Positions 7,882 through 17,168 of a stretch of 64,000 nucleotides of DNA are shown here, in pieces; position 1 is the first letter of the stretch, and every line of letters begins with the position of its first letter. The stretch covers positions 29,267-93,266 of the forward strand of contig DATBAK010000059.1 of assembly GCA_036271555.1 (NCBI GenBank), read 5' to 3'. Position numbers and translations under genes: made by a program. Below the pieces are notes generated by a model, which did not search any database, was not told the DNA's origin, and saw only the letters and a list, made by a program, of their open reading frames with translations. This DNA is from Acidimicrobiia bacterium (GTDB lineage Bacteria > Actinomycetota > Acidimicrobiia > IMCC26256 > PALSA-610).

Positions 7882-8154
7882 CGATTGCTACTCGTGAAGG
7901 CGGCCGAAGCGCCGAGATCTCGAGTCCGTCGCGCGAATCGACATGTTGGCCCGCTTGCCTCTCCCCCGAATGCAGTCGGATCGTAGCCGTCGAATTGCGG
8001 CTACGGAGCGTGCTCGGGGCGTCGTCGACGCGCGGCGAGGCACCGCGCGCCCGTGTGACGAATCGTTGTGAATTCCGTGGTTGAACTGCCGCGTTGTGTC
8101 GCCGACAAGACGCCAGCGCTCTCCATTGCTCGGAGAGGCGAACGAGGCGGGAAC
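7882..8154. other. 273-bp divergent intergenic region with a perfect 8-bp stem
   Basis: This region separates two divergently transcribed kinase genes and must hold both promoters. The visible structure is an inverted repeat CGTAGCCG / CGGCTACG (7982-7989 and 7998-8005, loop TCGAATTG). It could be a regulator site or an RNA hairpin in either leader. I see no convincing -10/-35 pair and no other gene. Confidence 0.4.
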
Positions 8155-10215
8155 ATGCACGACGACATCGGCGGGGAGGGAAACGCGACGGGCGGCGACG
8201 CGCGTCGCATGGTGCCCTTCGGCGCGAGCGCGCCGCGCGCGCTGATCGTCGATGACGATTCGATGTTGCGGACGCTGTTCTCGCGTGTGCTGAACGGTGC
8301 CGGTATCGAGACGACGGTCGCGGAAGACGGTGCGGCCGCGCTCGAGATCCTGCAGCAGGACCCGACGTACGTCGTGATCCTCGACAACCACATGCCCGGC
8401 ATCACCGGACTCGAGGTCGTGCGGAAGCTGCGCGCCAATCCGGAGACGGTGAACATTCCCGTGATCCTCGTCACCGGCGAGGCCGACCTCTCGGACCGCG
8501 TACGCGGGCTCGAGCTCGGCGCCGACGACTACCTCACCAAGCCGGTGGAACCCGACGAGCTCGTCGTGCGCGTGCGCGCGCAGCTGCGCCGGAGCTTCTC
8601 GGCCGACCCGTTGCGCACCTTCGTCGAATCTGCGAACGACGCGTTCGTCGCGTGGGACGCCGAAGGGCTCGTCACCGAGTGGACCACGCACGCCGAGGTC
8701 CTGTTCGGCTGGCGGCGGGACGAGATCATCGGCAAGCCGTTCACCTCGACGGTGCTCGCGCCGCGCCACCGTGAGGCGCACGAGGATCGCATGCGCCGGT
8801 TCGCGAGCGCGGGTGAGGCGCCGCTGCTCGGCGAGTGGATCGAGCTCACCGGTCGGCACCGCGACGGGCGCGACATCCCGGTCGAGATGACGATCTGGAT
8901 CGTCGACGACCACGGCCGCCGGATCTTCAGCGCCTTCATGCGGGACCTCCGTGCGAAGCGCGACATCCAGAACGCACTGCGCGAGAGCGCGCAGCTCCAG
9001 GCGCTCGTCGAGTCGTCGCCCGACATCATCCTGCTCACCGATACCGACGGCGTCATCCTCTACACGTCGCCCTCGGCGCGCGACATCCTCGGGTTCGAAC
9101 CCGACGACCTGTACGGCCGGTGCTGCGACGATCTCGTCTACGCGGACGACCGCGTGGAGTTCATTCGCGCCCGGAGCCGCTCGCTGGCTTCGGGCGCGGA
9201 CATCGCGACGACCCACCGCTTCGTCACCGCGGAAGGCGGGCAGGTGTGGGTGGAGGCGAGCTCCGCGGCCACGCGCCACCGTGTGACGGGCAAGATCACG
9301 GGGCTCGAGCTCGTCGCGCGCGACATCACGAACCGCAAGATCGCAGAGGAGGAGCGCGAGCAGGTCATGGCCGACCTCGCGCGCGCCAACACGAACCTGC
9401 GCGACGCGATCTCACGCGAGCAGCGCATGGTCGAGGACCTGCAGAAGCTCGACCGCCTCAAGACCGAGTTCGTCGCGACCGTCTCGCACGAGCTGCGCAC
9501 GCCGCTCACGAGCATCAGCGGCTACGTCGAGATGCTCGTCGACCAGGGCGGAGGCGAGCTCACGCCGAGGCAGCAGTCGATGCTCGACGTGGTCGAGCGC
9601 AACACGCGCCGGCTCCTGTTGATGATCGACAACCTGCTCACGATCGGGCGCATCGAGGCCGGAGCGTTCGACATCGAGCCCGGTCCCGTCGAGGCGGTGC
9701 CGCTCATTCGCGGCGCGATCAGGGCCATGTTGCCGACCGCGCAGGAGCGCGACATCACGCTCCAGGTCGACTTCCTGCACAACCCGGGCATCGTGCTCGC
9801 CGACGCCGCGCAGTTCGACCGCGCGCTGCTGAACGTGCTGTCGAATGCCGTGAAGTTCACGCCGGCGGGCGGGCGCGTCACCGTGACGACCGATCGCGTC
9901 GACGACGAGGTGATGGTCAGCATCGCCGATACCGGCGTGGGCATCCCCCTCGACGAGCAGGAGCGGCTCTTCACGCCGTTCTTCCGCTCGTCGACGTCGG
10001 TGAAGTCGGAGACGCAGGGCACGGGCCTCGGGCTCGTGATCGTGAAGAACATCGTCGAGGGGCACGGGGGTTCGATCCGTCTCGACTCGACGCCCGACAT
10101 CGGCACGACGGTGACCATGACCATCCCGGCCGAGCCGCAACATCCCGTCGTTCACGCGAGCGACGACGTTTCACACCAGGAAGGACAGCGCCATGACGTC
10201 GATTCTCGTCGTTGA
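8155..10215 (+). CDS. Hybrid sensor kinase REC-PAS-PAS-HisKA-HATPase
   Basis: A 686-aa cytoplasmic histidine kinase with an N-terminal receiver (about 20-140, motifs IVDDDS, VILDNHMP and LTKPVEP), two PAS domains (about 148-270 and 285-395), a coiled coil, HisKA with VSHELRTPLTS (His about 444) and HATPase_c with NVLSNAVKF and GTGLGL. The N-terminal receiver suggests that another kinase controls it. The ATG at 8155 gives a short leader before the receiver; ATG 8209 is possible. It overlaps the next gene (single receiver) by 23 bp. It heads the plus-strand run that continues through the chemosensory genes. Confidence 0.87.
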   Translation: MHDDIGGEGNATGGDARRMVPFGASAPRALIVDDDSMLRTLFSRVLNGAGIETTVAEDGAAALEILQQDPTYVVILDNHMPGITGLEVVRKLRANPETVNIPVILVTGEADLSDRVRGLELGADDYLTKPVEPDELVVRVRAQLRRSFSADPLRTFVESANDAFVAWDAEGLVTEWTTHAEVLFGWRRDEIIGKPFTSTVLAPRHREAHEDRMRRFASAGEAPLLGEWIELTGRHRDGRDIPVEMTIWIVDDHGRRIFSAFMRDLRAKRDIQNALRESAQLQALVESSPDIILLTDTDGVILYTSPSARDILGFEPDDLYGRCCDDLVYADDRVEFIRARSRSLASGADIATTHRFVTAEGGQVWVEASSAATRHRVTGKITGLELVARDITNRKIAEEEREQVMADLARANTNLRDAISREQRMVEDLQKLDRLKTEFVATVSHELRTPLTSISGYVEMLVDQGGGELTPRQQSMLDVVERNTRRLLLMIDNLLTIGRIEAGAFDIEPGPVEAVPLIRGAIRAMLPTAQERDITLQVDFLHNPGIVLADAAQFDRALLNVLSNAVKFTPAGGRVTVTTDRVDDEVMVSIADTGVGIPLDEQERLFTPFFRSSTSVKSETQGTGLGLVIVKNIVEGHGGSIRLDSTPDIGTTVTMTIPAEPQHPVVHASDDVSHQEGQRHDVDSRR

Positions 10216-10564
10216 CGACGACCAGGACATCCGCGAGCTCGTCGCGTTCAAGCTCGAGCAGTTGGGTTTCGAGGTGCACGCAGAGGCCGACGGCGAGACG
10301 GGTCTCGCCGCGGTGATGCAGTTGCAGCCCGACCTCGTGCTGCTCGACTGGATGATGCCGAAGCTCACGGGCGTCGAGGTCTGCAAGATGCTGCGCGAGG
10401 GCGGAGACCACTCGGGCGTGCCCGTGATCCTGCTCACCGCTCGCGCGCAGGAAGCCGACATCGAGCGTGGCTTCGCGGCCGGCGCCGATGACTACATCGT
10501 CAAGCCCTTCAGCCCTCGCGAGCTCGCGAGTCGCGTCGAAGCGGTCTTGTCGCGGGTGGGGTGA
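10193..10564 (+). CDS. Single-domain response regulator (CheY/PilH-like)
   Basis: A 123-aa stand-alone receiver with Asp8-Asp10 acidic residues, phospho-acceptor Asp52, Thr82 and Lys104, and no output domain. It overlaps the preceding hybrid kinase by 23 bp and has an AGGAAGG Shine-Dalgarno about 9 nt before its ATG. It precedes the HEAT/glycosyltransferase pair by 6 bp. Because the downstream chemosensory cluster has no separate CheY, this protein is the best candidate for the diffusible output that acts on the HEAT or glycosyltransferase proteins. That link is inference. Confidence 0.87.
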   Translation: MTSILVVDDDQDIRELVAFKLEQLGFEVHAEADGETGLAAVMQLQPDLVLLDWMMPKLTGVEVCKMLREGGDHSGVPVILLTARAQEADIERGFAAGADDYIVKPFSPRELASRVEAVLSRVG

Positions 10565-10570
10565 CGTGCC

Positions 10571-11644
10571 GTGACGATCCATCAAGCCGTTGTCGACGCG
10601 CTCTTCGCCGTGTCGGCCGTGCTCGCGGTCCTCGCAATCGGCACCGCGATCCGTAAGAGCATGCGCGACGCCGCCGACCGTCGGCGTGAGCGCATCGAGG
10701 CCGAGGTCCGTCCCCGGTTGCTGAAGCTGCTCGCGAGCGAAGGCGAGCAGGAAGGCGAGCTCGCGACCGTTGGCGGTCGTGAGGGTCGCGTGCTCGACTC
10801 GGTCACCGCGTCGCTGCTCACGAAGCTGCGGGGCGAGGACCGTGCCGCCGTCGTGCAGATGCTCGAGGCCCGTGGTCTCGTGCAGGCTGCGCAACGCGAT
10901 CTGCGCGGGCGGGGCGTCGTCAAGCGGGCCCGGGCCGCGGAGCTGCTCGGCGCCACCGCAGTCCCCGCGGCGTACGACGACCTGACCACCGCGCTGCGCG
11001 ACCGGAACGAAGAGCTGCGCAGCGTCGCGGCGCGTGCGCTGGGCCGCATGGGTCTCGCGGAGGCGGTCGCACCGCTGCTCGACTCACTCGATGCCGAGCA
11101 CCCGATTCCGGCCGGTGTGGTGACGATGTCGCTGCTGCACATCGGGCCCCCGGCCGAGGAACCGCTGCGCGAGCTCGGGCTCACGCACGAGTCGCCGCAG
11201 GCGCGGCGCATCGCCGCCGAGCTGCTCGGCGTACAGGGCGCGTTCGCCGCGGTCGGTGCGCTGACCGAGATGGCGCGCGAAGACGAGAATCCCGACGTCC
11301 GCACCGCGGCCGTCGCGGCGCTCGGTCGCATCGGACATCCGGGCGGCATCGACACGCTCATCGGCTGCTTCTCGGGCGAGACGCCGGCGCCGCTGCGCGC
11401 GGCCGCGGCACGCTCGCTCGGACAGGTCGGCAGCCCGAAGGCACTCGAGGCGCTCGTCGCCGCGGTCGGCCACGAGGAACACATCGTGGCCCGCAACGCG
11501 GCGGACGCGCTCACGCGTCTCGGCGGTCCGGGTCGCGCCGCGCTCTACGACATTGCGCGTCAAGGCGACACCGCGTCGCAGTACGCGCGCGGCGCGCTCA
11601 GCGCCGCCGACGCTCGCGCCGTGCGATCTGGGAGGGCCGCATGA
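10571..11644 (+). CDS. Membrane-anchored HEAT-repeat protein
   Basis: A 357-aa protein with one N-terminal membrane segment (about 5-27), a charged helical region and then tandem HEAT-like repeats (about 130-340), recognisable as repeated helices containing ARALGRMG, AVAALGRIG, AARSLGQVG and ADALTRLGG. HEAT arrays bind other proteins. Its stop overlaps the start of the glycosyltransferase gene (ATGA). It may therefore be a scaffold that couples the signalling proteins to the synthase at the membrane. The GTG start at 10571 lies 6 bp after the receiver gene. The scaffold role is inference from operon position. Confidence 0.85.
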   Translation: MTIHQAVVDALFAVSAVLAVLAIGTAIRKSMRDAADRRRERIEAEVRPRLLKLLASEGEQEGELATVGGREGRVLDSVTASLLTKLRGEDRAAVVQMLEARGLVQAAQRDLRGRGVVKRARAAELLGATAVPAAYDDLTTALRDRNEELRSVAARALGRMGLAEAVAPLLDSLDAEHPIPAGVVTMSLLHIGPPAEEPLRELGLTHESPQARRIAAELLGVQGAFAAVGALTEMAREDENPDVRTAAVAALGRIGHPGGIDTLIGCFSGETPAPLRAAAARSLGQVGSPKALEALVAAVGHEEHIVARNAADALTRLGGPGRAALYDIARQGDTASQYARGALSAADARAVRSGRAA

Positions 11645-13116
11645 ATGTTCTGAAGAACGTCCTGCACTGGTTCGACGTGTTCGTGATCTTCTACTTCGTC
11701 GCGCTGAACTCGGGTTACCTGTTCCTGATCGCGCTCGCCGGCTTCGATGTCGGCAAGACCGTGCGCCGCGTCGACTTCGCCGGGTACGACTCGATCTTCG
11801 GCAACCCGCTCACACCGGGTGTGACGGTCCTCGTGCCCGCGTTCAACGAGGAACCGACGATCGTCGAGACCGTCCGCGGGCTGCTCGGGCTGCGGTTCCC
11901 GGAGTTCGAGGTCATCGTCATCGACGACGGCTCCACCGACAACACCTTCGGGCGCATGCAGGAGGAGTTCGACCTCGTACAGATCGAGCGAGTCATCCCC
12001 GAGGACGTGCCGACGATCGCGCCGGTGAACGCGGTGTACGCGCCGCGTGACGGTCAGCAGCTGCTCGTGATCCGCAAGGACAACGTGGGCCGGCGCTCCG
12101 ACCCGATGAACGTCGGCATCAACGCGGCGTCGTTCCCGCTCGTCTGCATGATCGACGCCGATTCGCTGCTCGACGAGAGCGCGCTGCTGCGCGTCGTGAA
12201 GCCGTTCGTCGACGACCCGGTGAACACGGTCGGTTCCGGCGGCGTCATCCGTGCCGCGAACGGCTCCGAGGTCGCGAGCGGTCGCATCCTCGACCCCCGC
12301 ATGCCGAAGGGTTGGGTCGCGCGCATCCAGGTGGTCGAGTACCTGCGCTCGTTCCTGCTCGGCCGCACCGCGTGGGGCCGCATGTCGGGTCTCCTCATTC
12401 TCTCGGGTGCGTTCGCGATGTTCCGTCGCGACGCGCTCGTCGAGGTCGGCGGGCTCGACCTGCACTGCCTCGGTGAGGACGCGGAGCTCGTCGCGCGGCT
12501 GCACCACTCGATGCGCAAGGCGAAGCGCGGTTACCGCTTCGTGTTCGTGTCCGAGCCGGTCTGCTGGACCGAGGTGCCGGACACGCTCAAGGTGCTCGGC
12601 CGGCAGCGCCGACGCTGGTCGCGCGGTCTCGCCGAAGTGCTGTGGAAGCACCGCTCGATGATGGGCAACCCGAAGTACGGGTTCATCGGCATGGTCGTGC
12701 TGCCGTACTACCTCGTGTTCGAGCTGCTCGGCGCGGTCGTGGAGCTCACGGGCGTCTTCGCCGTGATCCTCGGCTTGATCGTCGGGGTCGTCGACGTGCA
12801 GTTCGCGGCGATCTTCGCCGTCACCGCGATCGGCTACGGGATCCTGTTGTCGTTCTCGGCGCTCACGGTCGAGGAGTTCTCCTTCCACCGCTACGCGGCG
12901 TGGAAGGACCTCGGTGCGGGCCTCGGCGCGGCGTTGCTCGAGAACGTCGGCTTCCGGCAGCTGCACGCATGGTGGCGCGTACGCGGCCTGTTCAACGCGA
13001 TCACGAGCACGAGCAAGGAGTGGGAGGACATGCCTCGCTCCGGCTACGACGAGGCCGACGTCGCGGGCAACGCGGCGGCGCTCGTCGCCGCGGGTGCCGG
13101 AGGCGCGGCGCGATGA
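11641..13116 (+). CDS. Processive family 2 membrane glycosyltransferase
   Basis: A 491-aa polysaccharide synthase-type enzyme. One TM segment (about 8-33) precedes a GT-A domain with IDDGS (95-99), IDADS (170-174), GED (about 278) and QRRRW (about 322-326). That is the D,D,D,QxxRW signature of cellulose, chitin, hyaluronan or poly-GlcNAc synthases. Several C-terminal membrane segments follow (about 340-410). The nucleotide sugar cannot be inferred. No PilZ domain is visible, so c-di-GMP control like that of BcsA is not evident. It is translationally coupled to the HEAT gene before it and to cheW after it (ATGA on both sides), which strongly suggests chemosensory control. Confidence 0.88.
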   Translation: MNVLKNVLHWFDVFVIFYFVALNSGYLFLIALAGFDVGKTVRRVDFAGYDSIFGNPLTPGVTVLVPAFNEEPTIVETVRGLLGLRFPEFEVIVIDDGSTDNTFGRMQEEFDLVQIERVIPEDVPTIAPVNAVYAPRDGQQLLVIRKDNVGRRSDPMNVGINAASFPLVCMIDADSLLDESALLRVVKPFVDDPVNTVGSGGVIRAANGSEVASGRILDPRMPKGWVARIQVVEYLRSFLLGRTAWGRMSGLLILSGAFAMFRRDALVEVGGLDLHCLGEDAELVARLHHSMRKAKRGYRFVFVSEPVCWTEVPDTLKVLGRQRRRWSRGLAEVLWKHRSMMGNPKYGFIGMVVLPYYLVFELLGAVVELTGVFAVILGLIVGVVDVQFAAIFAVTAIGYGILLSFSALTVEEFSFHRYAAWKDLGAGLGAALLENVGFRQLHAWWRVRGLFNAITSTSKEWEDMPRSGYDEADVAGNAAALVAAGAGGAAR

Positions 13117-13598
13117 CCACCGTGCTGGAGGCCACACGGGAGCTCGACGAGTCCGTCGGTCGCTACCTCGTGTGCCGGGTCGGGAACCGGCGGTGCGCGC
13201 TGCCGATCGAGCACGTCGTCGAGACGATGCGCGTACTGCCGTACGAGCCGCTCGCGACCGCGCCCGATTTCGTGGTGGGCGTGTCGATCATCCGCGGTCG
13301 CGCGGTTCCGGTCGTCGATGTCGCGCGGCTGCTCGGCTCGACGGCGTCGAGTGCGGGGCGGCTCGTCACACTGATGATCGAGAACCGGGTCGTCGCGCTC
13401 GCGGTCGACGAGGTGACCGGCGTCGCGCCGATGGACGACGGGTCGGTGCACGAGCTGCCGCCGTTGCTCGAGGTCGCGACGGGCGCCGTGATCGAGTCGC
13501 TCGGCGTCCTCGACTCCGAGCTGCTCGTGGTGCTGCGCGAGTCGCGACTCGTGCCCGAATCGGTGTGGAGCCTCGTGCACGCAACCGGCTCGGATTGA
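13113..13598 (+). CDS. cheW: CheW-like coupling protein (first copy)
   Basis: A 161-aa CheW domain protein that should link MCP receptors to CheA. The fold is recognisable from CRVGNRRCALPIEHV near residue 20 and the glycine pattern GVSIIRGRAVPVVDV. The ATG at 13113 overlaps the glycosyltransferase stop (ATGA), which decides the start within a much longer open frame. A 78-bp gap with a dispersed repeat separates it from cheR. The cluster has two quite different CheW proteins, so they may serve different receptor or CheA contacts. Confidence 0.85.
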   Translation: MTTVLEATRELDESVGRYLVCRVGNRRCALPIEHVVETMRVLPYEPLATAPDFVVGVSIIRGRAVPVVDVARLLGSTASSAGRLVTLMIENRVVALAVDEVTGVAPMDDGSVHELPPLLEVATGAVIESLGVLDSELLVVLRESRLVPESVWSLVHATGSD

Positions 13599-13614
13599 AA
13601 GGTCGACCCGGGGA

Positions 13615-13656
13615 CTGAGGCGTCAGGAGCGGCGAGCGAAGCGAGTGCGACCAAAA
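13615..13656 (+). repeat. Dispersed intergenic repeat, copy 2
   Basis: The core CTGAGGCGTCAGGAGCGGCG followed by AGCGAAGCGAGTGCGACCA matches the copy at 40671-40710 almost exactly. The upstream GGGCGGGCCGC hairpin found in copies 1 and 3 is absent. It lies between cheW and cheR, so it is transcribed with them. Confidence 0.75.
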
Positions 13657-13676
13657 GGGGACGGGCGGGGGCCTGC

Positions 13677-15164
13677 ATGATCGGAACAACCGAGGTCGAA
13701 GCATTCAGGGATGCGGTCGCGAGCCGCTTCGGACTCTGCTTCGACGACACCAAGGACGAGCTGCTCGCCGACCTCTTGCGTCGGCGCGCGGCCGCGACCG
13801 GTTGCACGCCCCTGTCGTACGTTTACGCCGTCGCCGCGAGCGAAGTGGGCGACGACGAGCTCGGTGTGCTCGCCGCCGCGCTGACCGTTGCCGAGACCTA
13901 CTTCTTCCGCAACATCGAGCAGTTCCACGCGCTCGCCGAGACCGTCGTGCCCGAACGCGTCAAGGAGCGCGCGGCGACCCGCACGCTGCGCGTGCTCTCA
14001 GCCGGATGCGCGACGGGGGAGGAGCCGTACACGATCGCAATGGTGCTGCGCGACCTGATCGAGCCCGGTTGGGACGTCGGGATCCGCGCCGCCGACCTGA
14101 ACCCGGCCGTCCTCGAACGCGCGCGCCGCGGGCGTTACTCGCGCTGGTCGCTGCGCGAGACGCCGGTCGAGATGCAGGCGCGCTGGTTCACCTCGACGTC
14201 GCGCGGCGTCGCGCTCGACGACGCGATCCGCGGCGCGGTCTCGTTCGAACGCCACAACCTCGCCGCGACCGACGCGCCACTCTGGGGCGACGCCGTCTAC
14301 GACGTCGTGTTCTGTCGCAACGTGCTCATGTACTTCACGCCCGAGCGGGCGCGAGCGGTCGTCGCGCGCATCGCCCGTGCGCTCGCTCCCGGTGGCTACT
14401 GCTTCCTCGGCCACGCGGAGACGCTGCGCGGGCTGTCGCAGGACTTCGACCTGTGTCACACCCACGGCACCTTCTACTACCGGCGGCGGGCCGAGCCGGT
14501 GCGTGGACGCGAGGTCGCCCCACCGAAGTTCGTGACCCGTCCCGTGACCGGCGCGCCGGTCGCCACCGGAGAATGGGCCGACGCGATCCAACGCGCGTCC
14601 GAGCGCGTCGCGCGTCTGGCCGCGGCGCTTCCCGCGCGCGAACGCGCGCTCGACCGGCCCGCTTCCTGGGATCTCGCTGACGCGCATGCGCTGCTGCGCG
14701 AGGAGCGGTTCGTCGACGCGTTGCGCGTCGTCGACGGTCTGCCGACGGAGGCCGGCCACGATGCCGACGTGCTCTTGCTGCGCTCGGTCCTGCTCGTGCA
14801 CGCGGGAATGGTCGAAGGCGCGGAAGCGACGTGCCGGACCCTCCTCGGTGTCGACGACCTCAGTGCGGGCGCGCACTACGTGCTCGCGCTGTGCCGCGAA
14901 AGCGCGGGCGACCTCGCGGGCGCGGTCGAGCACGATCGCATGGCGGTCCACCTCGATCCGGGTTTCGCGATGGCGCGCCTGCACCTCGGGCTCCTCGCCC
15001 GGCGCACGGGCGACGACGGCGCGGCGCGCCACGAGCTCGACGCCGCCGCGGTATTGCTCGAGCGCGAGGACGCGTCGCGACTGCTCCTGTTCGGTGGTGG
15101 CTTCGGTCGCGGTGCGCTGATCGCGCTGTGCCGCAACGATCTGGCTGCGGGTGTGACGTCGTGA
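13677..15164 (+). CDS. cheR: CheR methyltransferase with C-terminal TPR region
   Basis: A 495-aa enzyme that uses S-adenosylmethionine to methylate glutamates on MCPs. The N-terminal helical domain (about 1-90) precedes the SAM-binding domain with [12 protein letters not shown] (about 108-119) and FCRNVLMYF. The C-terminal half (about 325-495) has tetratricopeptide-like helices. CheR-TPR proteins are typical of chemosensory systems with functions other than flagellar taxis. A purine-rich stretch precedes the ATG at 13677. The stop overlaps the next cheW (GTGA). Confidence 0.88.
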   Translation: MIGTTEVEAFRDAVASRFGLCFDDTKDELLADLLRRRAAATGCTPLSYVYAVAASEVGDDELGVLAAALTVAETYFFRNIEQFHALAETVVPERVKERAATRTLRVLSAGCATGEEPYTIAMVLRDLIEPGWDVGIRAADLNPAVLERARRGRYSRWSLRETPVEMQARWFTSTSRGVALDDAIRGAVSFERHNLAATDAPLWGDAVYDVVFCRNVLMYFTPERARAVVARIARALAPGGYCFLGHAETLRGLSQDFDLCHTHGTFYYRRRAEPVRGREVAPPKFVTRPVTGAPVATGEWADAIQRASERVARLAAALPARERALDRPASWDLADAHALLREERFVDALRVVDGLPTEAGHDADVLLLRSVLLVHAGMVEGAEATCRTLLGVDDLSAGAHYVLALCRESAGDLAGAVEHDRMAVHLDPGFAMARLHLGLLARRTGDDGAARHELDAAAVLLEREDASRLLLFGGGFGRGALIALCRNDLAAGVTS

Positions 15165-15697
15165 CCGCCGTCGTACCGACAGGGACACACGTCGATGCGT
15201 TGCGCACCGAGTTCGACTCGGTGTTCGCGCTCCCGCCGCTCGTCGAGCTCGAGCAGGGGGTCGATCTGCTCGCGATCGCGGTCGGCGACGACCCGTACGC
15301 GCTGCGGCTCTCCGAGCTCGCAGGCCTATACGTCGACAAGCCGGTCACGCCGTTGCCCGCCGCACCCGCGGGGGTGCGCGGGCTCGCCGGCTTCCGCGGC
15401 GCGGTCGTCGTGGTCTACGACGTCGCCGCACTGCTCGGCGCGCCGATGGCGGTCGCGTGCCGCTGGATCGTCGCGACCGCGGCAAACCCGGCCGTGGCCC
15501 TCGCGTTCGGCCGCTTCGACGGCCACGTGCAGGCGCGCCCGGATCAGATCGCGGTCGCCCGCGACGCGGGTGCCGACACGCCGTGGCGCGAGGTGTTGGA
15601 CGCCGGCGAGACGATCCGTCCGATCGTCTCGATCTCAACCGTGCTCGATCGAATCGAACGGCCCGCGTGGCCGTCAAGAGAAGGAAGTCGACGATGA
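15161..15697 (+). CDS. cheW: CheW-like coupling protein (second copy)
   Basis: A 178-aa CheW-domain protein, divergent from the first copy; the diagnostic region is [18 protein letters not shown]. The GTG start at 15161 overlaps the cheR stop (GTGA). Its own stop overlaps the MCP start (ATGA). A second CheW beside the receptor gene suggests a mixed array with CheA. No catalytic motif is expected or seen. Confidence 0.8.
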   Translation: MTAVVPTGTHVDALRTEFDSVFALPPLVELEQGVDLLAIAVGDDPYALRLSELAGLYVDKPVTPLPAAPAGVRGLAGFRGAVVVVYDVAALLGAPMAVACRWIVATAANPAVALAFGRFDGHVQARPDQIAVARDAGADTPWREVLDAGETIRPIVSISTVLDRIERPAWPSREGSRR

Positions 15698-17163
15698 CCC
15701 GCAACCTGACCTTCGGGCGCAAGATCGCGGCGGGGTTCGCCGCCGTGGTGGTGATCACGCTCGTGGTCGACGTCGTCGCGGTCGTGACGCTGAAGCACGT
15801 GGTGTCGAGCAAGGACCGCGTCATCAACGTGAACGCGAAGCGGGTCGATGCAGCCGACACGGTGCAGACCGCGCTCGCGAACAAGGCCGCGGATACGCGC
15901 GGCTACCTGCTCACGGCCGACTCGACGTACCTCGACAGCCTCGCGCAGGACCGCAAAGCCATCGACTCGACGCTGGCATCGCTGCGCCAGTCGGCGACGA
16001 GGACCGAAGCCACCCTCCTCGCGACGATCGTGTCGGACGAGCAGGCACACGACGCCGCGATCGATCGAATCGTCTCGGCGCGCAAGTCCGGCACGCCGCT
16101 GACGCAGGTCGTGCAACAGTGGTCGAGGGACGTCGACCCGGTGCGAACGAAGCTGCACAACGACATCGACACGTTCGCGTCGAACGAGCAGTCCTCCCTG
16201 GTCGCGGCGCGGCAGGCCTCGAGCAACACCGCGTCGCACGCGTCGACCCTCGTCGAACTGCTCGCGTTGATCGGCGCGCTGCTCGCGGCCGCGTGTGCCT
16301 TCCTGCTCACGCGCAGCCTGCGCCGCCAGATCGGCACCGCGGTCTCCGAGGTCAACAGCTCGTCGAGCGAGCTCCAGGCCACCGCGAACCAGCAGGCCTC
16401 GGGCGCCCGTGAGCAGGCGACCGCGATGAACGAGATCAGCACGACGATCAGTGAGCTGCTCGCGACGTCGCGTCAGATCGCCGAGAGCGCGCAGCGCGTC
16501 TCGCAGATCGCCGACCAGACGGCCGACGCGGGGCGCTCCGGTGTCGACACGATCGGGAAGGCGCAGGTGTCGATCGTCGACATCCGCAAGCAGGTCGACG
16601 TGATCGTCGACCACATGCTCGCCCTCGGCGAGAAGTCGCAACAGATCGGCGCGGTGCTCGACATCGTGACCGAGCTCGCGGAGCAGACGAACATCCTCGC
16701 CATCAACTCGACGATCGAAGCCGCGGGCGCGGGTGAAGCGGGCAAGCGGTTCTCCGTGGTTGCCGACGAGATCCGCAAGCTCGCGGACCGGGTCGCCGAC
16801 TCGACGAAGGAGATCCGCTCGCTCATCGAGGTCGTGCGCGGCGCGGTGAACACGACCGTCATGGCGATCGAGATCGGGTCGAAGGCCGTCGACTCGGGCA
16901 ACGAGCAGTTCGCCGACGTGTCCGAAGCGTTCGCCGAGATCGCCGATCTCGTCACGACGACGACCGAGGCCGCGCGCGAGATCGAGCTGTCGACGAAGCA
17001 GCAGGCGACCGCGGTCGAGCAGGTGAACCTCGCGATCTCGAACGTCGCGCAGAGTACGAAGGAATCGGAGGCGAGCTCGACGCAGACCCTCCAGACCGCG
17101 TCGCAGCTCAACGTGTTGTCGAAGGACCTCGCCCGCCTCGTCGAAACGCAGTCGGCGGCCTGA
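15694..17163 (+). CDS. Methyl-accepting chemotaxis protein with CHASE3-like sensor
   Basis: A 489-aa chemoreceptor: TM1 (about 11-33), a periplasmic-side helical domain (about 35-180) whose [16 protein letters not shown] resembles CHASE3 modules, TM2 (about 185-207), and a long cytoplasmic coiled coil. The hairpin tip [20 protein letters not shown] (about 329-348) binds CheW/CheA. A canonical HAMP domain is not evident; TM2 leads almost directly into the signalling helix. No C-terminal CheR-tethering pentapeptide is seen. The start is fixed by ATGA overlap with the second cheW. It is the only receptor in the window, so it is probably dedicated to this pathway. Confidence 0.88.
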   Translation: MTRNLTFGRKIAAGFAAVVVITLVVDVVAVVTLKHVVSSKDRVINVNAKRVDAADTVQTALANKAADTRGYLLTADSTYLDSLAQDRKAIDSTLASLRQSATRTEATLLATIVSDEQAHDAAIDRIVSARKSGTPLTQVVQQWSRDVDPVRTKLHNDIDTFASNEQSSLVAARQASSNTASHASTLVELLALIGALLAAACAFLLTRSLRRQIGTAVSEVNSSSSELQATANQQASGAREQATAMNEISTTISELLATSRQIAESAQRVSQIADQTADAGRSGVDTIGKAQVSIVDIRKQVDVIVDHMLALGEKSQQIGAVLDIVTELAEQTNILAINSTIEAAGAGEAGKRFSVVADEIRKLADRVADSTKEIRSLIEVVRGAVNTTVMAIEIGSKAVDSGNEQFADVSEAFAEIADLVTTTTEAAREIELSTKQQATAVEQVNLAISNVAQSTKESEASSTQTLQTASQLNVLSKDLARLVETQSAA

Positions 17164-17168
17164 CAACC

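Noticed and set aside
8001..9279. Minus-strand frames over the REC-PAS-PAS kinase start
   Set aside because: Shadow of the kinase; the upstream region is better explained as a divergent promoter.
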